Assembly (NCBI GenBank): GCA_902465775.1
Contig: CABQOJ010000039.1
Coordinates: 1 to 9,161, forward strand
Source of the DNA: an uncultured Porphyromonas sp.
Lineage (GTDB): Bacteria > Bacteroidota > Bacteroidia > Bacteroidales > Porphyromonadaceae
Reading direction: 5' to 3'
DNA length: 9,161 nt
Shown here: piece by piece, positions 1 through 5,525 of the stretch
Numbering within the stretch: the first letter of the stretch is position 1
How the letters are laid out: every line of letters starts with the position of its first letter
Notes under the pieces: model-generated
Seen by the model: only the letters and a program-made list of their open reading frames with translations
Database searches by the model: none
What the model was told of the DNA's origin: nothing
Position numbers and translations under genes: made by a program

Positions 1-572
1 GAGCCTGTCTGGTGAGCCTTGGCACCCGTGACGACGATACCGTCGGGGCGTATCTCGTTGATGTGTACGTAAAGGTCTGGATCCTCCTGCTGTGAGGGAG
101 AAAGGCTGCGATCGCCCTTAGGATCGGTCATAGCACCGTCCACGACGAGGTCGTTGTCCTGACAGTACTGGACATAGTCTCTGAAGCGCTGGTGGTAGTT
201 GGTACCGCACGCCTCATCCATCTCGTAGGTGGTAGACCAGATAGCGTTGAAGGCATCCATCCCCACACAGCGCTGGAAGCAGCTAGCGGTCTTCTGCCCA
301 AGGAGACGCTGCATCTTGACTTTTTTGACCAGGTCTTCGGCACTTTGATGAATGTGGCAGAAGCGATTGATCGTCTTGCCCGTGATGTTGGAGGTAGCGG
401 TCATCAGATCTTTGTACTCCTCCTGCTGAGCCAGCTCATAGGTCATCGCTAGCGAATTGAGAGAGGGGCGGATCATGGGGTGGTCGACAGGGTTGTCGAT
501 CTTCTTGCCCATGAAGTAGACGTTTAGATGGAGAGCTCTAAGGCTCTCGATGTACTCTTCGCGTGTTTTCAT
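1..572 (-). CDS. abfD: 4-hydroxybutyryl-CoA dehydratase / vinylacetyl-CoA isomerase, N-terminal part (runs off left edge)
   Basis: This is the first 190 codons of a protein whose family is about 490 residues long; the 3' end lies outside the window. Seen: reading the minus strand from the ATG at 572-570 gives an open frame with WVDHPMIRP-like DNPVDHPMIRPS (26-37), GKTINRF (65-71), KVKMQRLLGQKTASCFQRC (84-102), GMDAFNAIWSTTYE (104-117) and VDGAMTDPKGDR, ending in GAKAHQTG. Known of the family: the enzyme is a homotetramer with FAD and a [4Fe-4S] cluster that dehydrates 4-hydroxybutyryl-CoA to crotonyl-CoA by a radical mechanism. Two of the cluster cysteines, Cys99 and Cys103 in Clostridium aminobutyricum, correspond here to Cys98 and Cys102; the remaining ligands are beyond the edge. 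Role: cytosolic step of the succinyl-CoA/4-hydroxybutyrate route to butyrate. The start is preceded by the purine-rich AAAAGAAG. The gene lies downstream of a cobalamin riboswitch, though the enzyme itself does not use B12. Confidence 0.95.
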   Translation of the reverse strand, partial: MKTREEYIESLRALHLNVYFMGKKIDNPVDHPMIRPSLNSLAMTYELAQQEEYKDLMTATSNITGKTINRFCHIHQSAEDLVKKVKMQRLLGQKTASCFQRCVGMDAFNAIWSTTYEMDEACGTNYHQRFRDYVQYCQDNDLVVDGAMTDPKGDRSLSPSQQEDPDLYVHINEIRPDGIVVTGAKAHQTG

Positions 573-832
573 AACTTCTTTTCTGTATAAAGTGAATAGA
601 ATCGTCGTGTGTCCGAGTAGGACCCTCGAGATACAGAGCAGAAGTCACGGGCGAGGTCACTAGCCTACAGCTTGAAGCTGGCAGTAGGGTGTGACCGATG
701 ACGGTAGATACAACGAGAGGGAGCCTCATAGCCAGCCTCGCTGCTATGGACTCTATCGTACGCACTATGTGAAGTCGTAGCTGTCCCGCTGTCAATCTTT
801 TCATTTCCTAGCTCTGAAAACAAAAGTCCTAT
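573..832 (-). other. Long leader between the B12 riboswitch and abfD
   Basis: About 260 bases separate the 3' end of the riboswitch core from the abfD ATG. I see no convincing gene. An 88-codon frame (804 to 538) starts at an ATG just after GAGCTAGGAA and overlaps the abfD start by 35 bases, but its translation resembles no family I know and its composition is not clearly protein-like. A small palindrome, CAGCTTGAAGCTG, lies near 670-682, with no following U tract, so no intrinsic terminator is evident. The region may be an expression platform, a remnant of a lost gene, or plain untranslated leader. Confidence 0.4.
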
Positions 833-1089
833 GGCACAGGCAGGTCTTCTGACTTCTCCCTAGTTCGTATAGCTCACATCGAGTCGTACAAAACGGGCGA
901 TACCCTGGGTCTTCCCATAGCTACCTACGGCACCTTCACGCGAAGGCTAGTAGGGGTCGTGCTACAGTGACATCATAATGCAGGGGCGCACTTCAGGAGT
1001 TACAGCTGAGAGTACAGTCTTGGCTTCGCACCAAGTTCCCTATTCAGACGGGGTGACAAGAGTGGTTGTTCCTCGTACACCTATGCACC
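833..1089 (-). promoter_or_regulatory. Cobalamin (adenosylcobalamin) riboswitch
   Basis: Read on the minus strand this segment carries the conserved blocks of the cobalamin riboswitch in the right order: AATAGGGAACTTGGTGCGAA (around 1042-1023), GACTGT, GCTGTAACTCC, the TCACTG box, TATGGGAAGACCC, and finally GTCAGAAGACCTGCCTGTG near the 3' end. The closing P1 helix can be drawn between GGTGCATAGG (1089-1080) and CCTGTGCC (840-833), with one wobble and one unpaired base. Such elements bind adenosylcobalamin or a related cobalamin in nascent mRNA and usually lower expression of the downstream gene. The next clear gene is abfD. CTATGG inside the core (920-915) is complementary to CCATAG just after P1 (834-829), a possible alternative pairing; this is only suggestive. 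Confidence 0.93.
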
Positions 1090-1090
1090 G

Positions 1091-1098
1091 CAAAGGTA
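1091..1098 (-). promoter_or_regulatory. Bacteroidetes-type promoter -7 box for the riboswitch transcript
   Basis: The minus strand reads TACCTTTG, an exact match to the Bacteroidetes -7 consensus TAnnTTTG. Transcription would start near 1085, so the RNA would begin almost exactly with the riboswitch P1 helix. No clear TTTG -33 box is found at the usual 19-21 base spacing, so the call rests on the -7 box and its position. Confidence 0.6.
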
Positions 1099-1255
1099 CA
1101 TAATATATTCTAATCCCCACTCATAAGTTTGGTCAGAAAAATGGGCATCCTTCGTAGGAAGGCCCGACGAGTATAGTGATAGGTGCTCTAGAAGGCGTTG
1201 AGACAAGCAGTACAAGCGAACTTCGCGACCTCGAACACCTTGATGCGGTCTATCC

Positions 1256-1436
1256 CCTCCGAGGAAATCCGAAATCCCCACGGAGGGATTTTTGATTTCG
1301 CATAGAGGCGCAGGAAAATAGCTCCGAAGTTTGATTTCATTCTTCGGAAGTTTGATTTCATTCTTCCGAAGAATTTTCTCATTCCTCGGAGGAAATAGAG
1401 ATTTCGCACCGAGCTTTTCGGGATTTCCTCCTGAGG
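1256..1436. repeat. MITE-like palindromic intergenic element
   Basis: The ends form imperfect terminal inverted repeats: CCTCCGAGGAAATCC at the left, and at the right the reverse complement of CCTCAGGAGGAAATCC (1421-1436). Inside the left end, 1264-1277 pairs with 1286-1299 (14 positions, one mismatch, one G-T). At the right end, 1384-1396 pairs with 1423-1436 (13 pairs, one bulged T), with an inner CCGA/TCGG stem (1409-1412 with 1418-1421). Two tandem hairpin units lie between them. There is no transposase and I see no clear target-site duplication. An open minus-strand frame across it (1409-1188) encodes a repetitive RMKSNF peptide, which is a by-product of the repeats. Confidence 0.55.
1324..1368. 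repeat. Two tandem 21-base hairpin repeats
   Basis: The unit GAAGTTTGATTTCATTCTTC occurs at 1326-1345 and again at 1347-1366. Each copy forms a 6-bp stem around the identical 12-base loop TTTGATTTCATT. The first copy pairs CCGAAG (1324-1329) with CTTCGG (1342-1347). The second pairs CGGAAG (1345-1350) with CTTCCG (1363-1368). The one stem position that differs between copies changes on both sides, so pairing is kept. Confidence 0.7.
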
Positions 1437-1445
1437 CAGCAGAAG

Positions 1446-1473
1446 TTAGAGGTGAGAGATTCGAGGTTAGAAG
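1446..1473 (+). repeat. Degenerate TTAGAGR heptamer array (4 copies)
   Basis: Consecutive heptamers read TTAGAGG, TGAGAGA, TTCGAGG, TTAGAAG. They match the better conserved arrays at 4325-4359 and 5476-5524. This copy is on the same strand as the one at 5476 and lies between the palindromic element and the promoter of the LRR genes. Confidence 0.6.
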
Positions 1474-1539
1474 GGGCAGATTGGGGTTCCTATAGGAGAT
1501 TTATACGAGGGATTTGTGGTGATGAGGCGGGACAAGGCA

Positions 1540-1571
1540 TTTGCTTTTTTAGGGGGGATTGTCTAACTTCG
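1540..1571 (+). promoter_or_regulatory. Bacteroidetes-type promoter for the LRR surface protein genes
   Basis: TTTG (1540-1543) is followed after 20 bases by TAACTTCG (1564-1571). The Bacteroidetes consensus is TTTG, 19-21 bases, TAnnTTTG, so only one base deviates. A start near 1577 would leave an untranslated leader of about 70 bases before the ATG at 1650. Confidence 0.55.
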
Positions 1572-1649
1572 CCATTCGGCGGTTTCTAGCGATACACACT
1601 GGAGCCCCTCCCCCTTTATGGCACAGTCACAAACACTATAACGTAAACT

Positions 1650-2981
1650 ATGAAAAGACTACTACCCGCTCTGCTAAGCTTATTAGCACTACTCTCTCTC
1701 CCGATGTATGGTCAGGAGAGCGTCATCAAGTTGACGACTCACATGAAGCCCACGGACCGCTTCAACATCTCTATCAAGTGCGATGGCACGCCGAAGGTTG
1801 TGGGGGCCTCTGGTATGGAGAGTGGAGGATCTCCCAGGTATGACGGATCTGTCAATTACCAGCTCTCTGTCAAGCAACCTGAGCTAACGATCACTGGTAC
1901 AAATATCACGCTCTGTACACTAGGTCAGGACAGCATCTACTCTCTCGATATCACGGGATGTCCTACACTCGAAGAGCTCACTTGCCCAGACAACTATCTT
2001 ACCGAGATCGATCTGAGCAAGTCGGTCAATATGAAAACCCTCGTATGCTACAACAACGACATTACGAGCCTCGATCTGAGCGCCTGCCCCAAGCTGTATC
2101 AGCTCGATTGCAACGCAAACCCTGTAGCAGCCCTTGACTTAAAAGCAAATAGTGAGCTCGTCTTCCTCACTTGTGGCTCGACGAAGGTTCAGAAGCTGGA
2201 CCTCTCTGGCTGCACCAAGCTTGAGGAACTGATTGCACCAAACACTTCCGTAGAAGAGATCAATCTCACAGGTCTCGCCCAGCTGACGAAGGTCATCTGT
2301 AACCAAAACGGCAAGCTGCGCAAGCTAACCCTCGCAGGCAATACTGCGCTAAGTACTCTCGAAGCTAGCGACTGTGCCATAGAGCAGATAGACATCTCCG
2401 ATGCGACGGTACTCACCTACTTGACCCTGGGCAATAATCAGCTCTCTACCTTTACAGCCTCCAATCCTTCCGTAGAGTCCATTGACTTGAGAGGTAATAA
2501 GCTACAGGAGATAACCCTCCCTGAGTGCAAGAACCTCCAGGTTGTCACGCTCTACAATAACCTCATCAAGGGGGCTGCTATGACTGCCTTTATGAATTCC
2601 CTGCCAGAGGCTAAGAAGTCTGCTTACTTCCGCGCTCCTAAGATCGAGCTGATCGCCACGGACAATCCTCAAGAGCGCAACATCTGCCTCGTCTCTGACG
2701 TCAAGATCGCCACGGACAAGGGGTGGGAGGTCTTTGGCAATGAAGAGGCGACATCAACTGTCGCTCCCTATGCAGGGGCTACTCTTTACCCAGTCAAGCT
2801 AGAGGTTGGAAAGCATGGTAAGGCTCAGCTCACAGGTGCTGACAATCTGACGGCAATCCCTGAGCGTACCGAGCTAAAGCTCACGATGACACCCGATGAG
2901 GGCTATGTCGTAGATCGTGTCTACTGCAACCACAAGCTACTAGAGGTCGAAGGCAATGAGCTCCCCATCGTAGTGAGATGA
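1650..2981 (+). CDS. Leucine-rich-repeat surface protein, cut short by an in-frame stop (lacks T9SS sorting domain)
   Basis: The 443-residue product begins with a signal peptide (1 to about 21, cleavage probably after MYG). Residues about 107-307 hold roughly ten LRR units of 20-22 residues with the pattern LxxLxCxxNxIxxLDLSxC. Cysteines 112, 133, 154 and 175 are exactly 21 residues apart, with 217 two repeats on, suggesting a cysteine ladder on one face. A cap module (about 302-375, from LYNNLI to the APYAG segment) is shared with the next gene. Residues about 380-443 are most of an InlB-type B-repeat (PEGYV-like DEGYVVDRVY). The frame stops at TGA 2979-2981, just before that domain's last strand. 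The missing strand and a type IX sorting domain follow in the same frame. The intact protein would have been exported to the cell surface by T9SS. As it stands, the product probably reaches only the periplasm, or the gene is a pseudogene. Ligand unknown. Confidence 0.85.
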   Translation: MKRLLPALLSLLALLSLPMYGQESVIKLTTHMKPTDRFNISIKCDGTPKVVGASGMESGGSPRYDGSVNYQLSVKQPELTITGTNITLCTLGQDSIYSLDITGCPTLEELTCPDNYLTEIDLSKSVNMKTLVCYNNDITSLDLSACPKLYQLDCNANPVAALDLKANSELVFLTCGSTKVQKLDLSGCTKLEELIAPNTSVEEINLTGLAQLTKVICNQNGKLRKLTLAGNTALSTLEASDCAIEQIDISDATVLTYLTLGNNQLSTFTASNPSVESIDLRGNKLQEITLPECKNLQVVTLYNNLIKGAAMTAFMNSLPEAKKSAYFRAPKIELIATDNPQERNICLVSDVKIATDKGWEVFGNEEATSTVAPYAGATLYPVKLEVGKHGKAQLTGADNLTAIPERTELKLTMTPDEGYVVDRVYCNHKLLEVEGNELPIVVR

Positions 2982-3263
2982 GAGACACTGGTAGAGGTCT
3001 TCTTCAAGGACCCAACAAGCATCCAGACGATACAGGAGGGTGCCACGCTAAAGCTCTTCCCAACAGTCGCTGATCAGCTACTCACCGTCACGGGGCTGAT
3101 GCCACAGGAGCAGATCTCCATCTACAGCATCTCCGGCGTATGCCTTGCGACGATCGAGGCGGACACACAGGGTACAGCTACTGTGGAGCTCTCTGCTTAT
3201 CCTTCGGGTGACTACCTACTACAGCATCAAGGTGGGGCTGCTCGCTTCGTTGTCAAGCACTAA
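2982..3263 (+). pseudogene. Detached 3' part of the LRR gene: end of B-repeat plus T9SS type A sorting domain
   Basis: Directly after the TGA the same frame stays open for 93 codons to a TAA at 3261-3263; the whole gene would have had 538 codons. The first residues, ETLVEVFFKD, are the expected final strand of the B-repeat interrupted upstream. The rest, from LKLFPTVADQLLTVTG through ISIYSISG and YPSGDYLLQ to RFVVKH, is a typical T9SS C-terminal sorting domain. A single base change (for example GGA or CGA to TGA) would explain the break. There is no nearby start codon with an export signal, so this piece should not work alone. A sequencing error or stop-codon readthrough is also possible. Confidence 0.85.
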
Positions 3264-3283
3264 TCAATGAGACGAAAAAAGAT

Positions 3284-4324
3284 ATGAAGCGACTACCTCT
3301 CTTCCTTTCGACACTCTTGCTCTGCTCAGCTCTCTCGGGAGCTGCGCAGACGCAGAGCGAGCCGTATGCTGGCGATGCTAAGATCGTCATCACTACCGAT
3401 GCTGCCGTGGGCGATAAACTGAAGGTCCTGATCGACTCTCCCGCTGATGCCAAAAACGTATGGATAGATCTCAACAACAACGGAGTCTGTGATCCTGGCG
3501 AGCGCTATGAGTACATTCAGTATCGGTACAAATCCTTTACGATCTCATCGCAAGAGCCGATTACCATCCATGGGGAGATCTCCTATCTAGATATCTCTAA
3601 CAATAAGTTGACCAAGCTCGACCTGACGGCTGCTAGCAAAGCCTTGACAGCTCTCTACGCTCATCATAATCAGATCACTGAGCTAGACCTTGCAGGGATG
3701 AGTAATCTCAATATGCTATCGCTAGACTCTAACCAGCTGACCCAGCTAGATGTCAGTAGTAATGAGAAGCTCTTTATGCTCTCTGCGACAGACAATGCGC
3801 TAGAGTCTGTGACGCTCTCGAGCGCTCCCACATCATTCATCACCCGTGTCTATCTTTATAACAATCGCTTGTCGAGTGAGACTGTCCACAAGCTCATCGA
3901 GCGGTTGCCACAGCGTCAAGTTGCTGACAAGGCTCGCATCCACCTGCTAGACAGCACCAGCCCGACAGAGCAAAACAAGTGTGCACCAGAGGACGTAGTG
4001 CTGGCAAATCAGCGTGCTTGGAATATCTACGACTGGCTCGGTGGCGAAAACGAAGGACGCAACCCCTATGCTGGTAGTCATGTCGCCACGACGCCTGTAT
4101 ACAATGATGCCGCACATCGTCCACACATCGTCGTAACGGAGGGGCGCATAGAGCTTACCGACCTAGCGCCTAGCACTCAGATAGAGCTATGCTCCATGAC
4201 TGGCATCTCTGTCGCTACTGCTGAGAGCGATAGCTCAGGCTACGCAGAGATCTCCACAAGGCTACTGCCACAAGGGGTCTATCTACTGCACAGCGCAGGC
4301 TGGACCGAGAGACTGCTCCTCTAG
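3284..4324 (+). CDS. Secreted leucine-rich-repeat protein with T9SS C-terminal sorting domain
   Basis: The 346-residue protein is a paralogue of the upstream LRR protein, starting 20 bases after its TAA and so probably cotranscribed. It has a signal peptide (1 to about 21, ending SGAAQ). An N-terminal domain (about 22-97) contains VWIDLNNNGVCDPGE (59-73), whose D62, N64, N66, D70 and E73 fit a 12-residue EF-hand-like calcium loop, as in GEVED-type domains. LRR units fill about 98-195, with motifs such as LDISNNKLTKLDL. A cap module (about 190-260) matches that of its neighbour, with LYNN, a helix ending in LP, and NKCAPEDVVLANQRAWNIYD. Residues about 281-346 (IELTDLAPSTQIELCSMTG, LLPQGVYLLHSAG, TERLLL) are a type A sorting domain that directs outer-membrane passage and surface anchoring. 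The binding partner cannot be told; adhesion or complex assembly is only a guess from the LRR fold. Confidence 0.85.
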   Translation: MKRLPLFLSTLLLCSALSGAAQTQSEPYAGDAKIVITTDAAVGDKLKVLIDSPADAKNVWIDLNNNGVCDPGERYEYIQYRYKSFTISSQEPITIHGEISYLDISNNKLTKLDLTAASKALTALYAHHNQITELDLAGMSNLNMLSLDSNQLTQLDVSSNEKLFMLSATDNALESVTLSSAPTSFITRVYLYNNRLSSETVHKLIERLPQRQVADKARIHLLDSTSPTEQNKCAPEDVVLANQRAWNIYDWLGGENEGRNPYAGSHVATTPVYNDAAHRPHIVVTEGRIELTDLAPSTQIELCSMTGISVATAESDSSGYAEISTRLLPQGVYLLHSAGWTERLLL

Positions 4325-4359
4325 CATCTAACTTCTAACCTCTAATCTCTAACCTCTAA
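4325..4359 (-). repeat. TTAGAGR heptamer array (5 copies, minus orientation) upstream of nrnA
   Basis: Read on the minus strand the heptamers are TTAGAGG, TTAGAGA, TTAGAGG, TTAGAAG, TTAGATG. The array fills the space from the LRR gene's stop codon to 5 bases before the TATCTTTG promoter box, so it occupies the -33 region of the nrnA promoter. The 20 bases at 4341-4360 are a perfect inverted copy of 5482-5501 on the other side of nrnA. Confidence 0.8.
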
Positions 4360-4364
4360 TTTCG

Positions 4365-4372
4365 TATCTTTG
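4365..4372 (+). promoter_or_regulatory. Bacteroidetes-type -7 box for the nrnA operon
   Basis: TATCTTTG is an exact match to TAnnTTTG. The nrnA ATG is 25 bases downstream, giving a short leader of about 20 bases. No TTTG is present at the expected -33 position, which falls in the heptamer array. Confidence 0.65.
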
Positions 4373-4397
4373 CGGGTGTATACCTTCACAGATCACT

Positions 4398-5486
4398 ATG
4401 TCGCAACTGAGCAATAGACCTTTGTCAGATACGTTGGAGCTTACTTCTCTAGGAGATGTGGGCGAGCGTCGTGTCGTCATCGTGGGGCACAAGTCGCCTG
4501 ACGGGGACTGCATAGGCAGTGCCTTGGGACTGCGTAGCTATCTGCTGGCACGGGGCGCTGACGAGGTCTCTATCATGGTGGTGGGGCGCATGCCGGACAA
4601 TCTGCTCTGGCTCCCAGGGGCTGAGACGATACATCAGCTCTCAGCGCAGAGCGACCTAGAGCCGATACGTCAGATATTGGCTCAGGCTAGGCTACTGCTC
4701 CTAGTGGACTTCAACCATCTGGGGCGTATCGGCAACCCGCTTGAGGGCTTGGTCGCAGAGATCGTGGGCAAGCCCGAGGTGCGCTCCGTCATGATAGATC
4801 ATCATCCAGAGCCTGAGATGGGGCTGGTCGATGAGATGTATAGCGACACGTCGGCCTGTGCTACGGGCTTTCTCATAGCGAAGCTACTCGGTGGCGGTGA
4901 GTCACGAGAGCTAGAGCTCTATGGCGGTGCCGATATGGCGACCTGCCTGCTGGCTGCGACCTACACGGATACGGGTCTCCTGCGACATGGGCAGATTACG
5001 CCGACGCTCTTTAGGACGATCGCTCACCTCCTAGAGGTCGGAGCGAGACATGAGGAGATCGTGCTACGGATCTTCAAGAGCGACAAGCTGAGCCGTCAGC
5101 GGCTCCTCGGCTACATCATCAACGAGCGCACGACCTACGACTTAGATTTAGGGGTGACGGTCTTTACGCTCAGGCAGGAGGACTTTGACCGCTTTGGCAT
5201 AGAGCCGGGAGATACAGAGGGCCTAGTCAATGTGCCCCTTGACGTGGCGGGTATACGAGCTGTCGCCTTCCTTCGCGAGCAGCGCGATCCCGACGAGCCA
5301 GTCAAGATATCGCTTCGCTCGCAGGGCAACTTGCCGGTCAATGAGGTGGCGAGCAAGATCTTTGGCGGGGGCGGACATCTAAACGCTGCGGGCGCTGAGT
5401 ATCAGGGCACGCTATCAGATGCGCTAGCACTCGTGTGGGAGGGATTGCGCCAGCTTGTGCGGGACTACCCGGAGGCTAGAGATTAG
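4398..5486 (+). CDS. nrnA: DHH-family nanoRNase / pAp phosphatase (NrnA-like)
   Basis: The 362-residue protein has the two-domain DHH/DHHA1 layout. DHH domain: VGHKSPDGDCIGSALG (His31, Asp35, Asp37), LVDFNHLGRIG (Asp104), MIDHHPEPEMG (Asp134, His135, His136) and TYTDTGLLRH (Asp191), together forming the usual two-metal (Mn2+) site. DHHA1 domain: KISLRS (303-308) and GGGGHLNAAGA (323-333), which bind the substrate. Family members degrade 2-5 nucleotide RNA fragments to mononucleotides and often dephosphorylate 3'-phosphoadenosine 5'-phosphate in the cytosol; which activity dominates here cannot be read from the sequence, and cyclic dinucleotide or pGpG hydrolysis is an alternative in this superfamily. 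Length is near the family norm of about 320-340 with a short N-terminal extension. It is first in the operon, behind the TATCTTTG box. A heptamer array overlaps its stop codon. Confidence 0.9.
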   Translation: MSQLSNRPLSDTLELTSLGDVGERRVVIVGHKSPDGDCIGSALGLRSYLLARGADEVSIMVVGRMPDNLLWLPGAETIHQLSAQSDLEPIRQILAQARLLLLVDFNHLGRIGNPLEGLVAEIVGKPEVRSVMIDHHPEPEMGLVDEMYSDTSACATGFLIAKLLGGGESRELELYGGADMATCLLAATYTDTGLLRHGQITPTLFRTIAHLLEVGARHEEIVLRIFKSDKLSRQRLLGYIINERTTYDLDLGVTVFTLRQEDFDRFGIEPGDTEGLVNVPLDVAGIRAVAFLREQRDPDEPVKISLRSQGNLPVNEVASKIFGGGGHLNAAGAEYQGTLSDALALVWEGLRQLVRDYPEARD

Positions 5487-5524
5487 AGGTTAGAGATTAG
5501 ACATTAGAGACTAGACAATAGAAA
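5476..5524 (+). repeat. TTAGAGR heptamer array (7 copies) between nrnA and the lipoprotein gene
   Basis: Seven heptamers in a row read CTAGAGA, TTAGAGG, TTAGAGA, TTAGACA, TTAGAGA, CTAGACA, ATAGAAA. The array begins inside the last codons of nrnA, supplies its TAG stop (5484-5486), and ends two bases before the ATG at 5526. It is in opposite orientation to the array at 4325-4359. Confidence 0.8.
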
Positions 5525-5525
5525 T

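Noticed and set aside
1099..1255. tRNA or other RNA gene upstream of the palindromic element
   Set aside because: I could not fold a cloverleaf or find conserved tRNA boxes on either strand; nothing supports a gene there.
1188..1409. Minus-strand frame encoding a RMKSNF repeat peptide
   Set aside because: The repeat peptide is produced by the 21-base hairpin repeats; the frame lies in the palindromic element and has no protein-like core or start signal.
2979..2981. Alternative genetic code with TGA as a sense codon
   Set aside because: All other complete genes here end in TAG or TAA, which drew attention, but only one in-frame TGA occurs in the window and the other long genes contain none, so a point mutation is simpler.
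1446..5524. CRISPR array or telomere-like repeat
   Set aside because: The heptamers are contiguous without spacers, far shorter than CRISPR repeats, and are scattered in short arrays inside a chromosome segment, not at an end.
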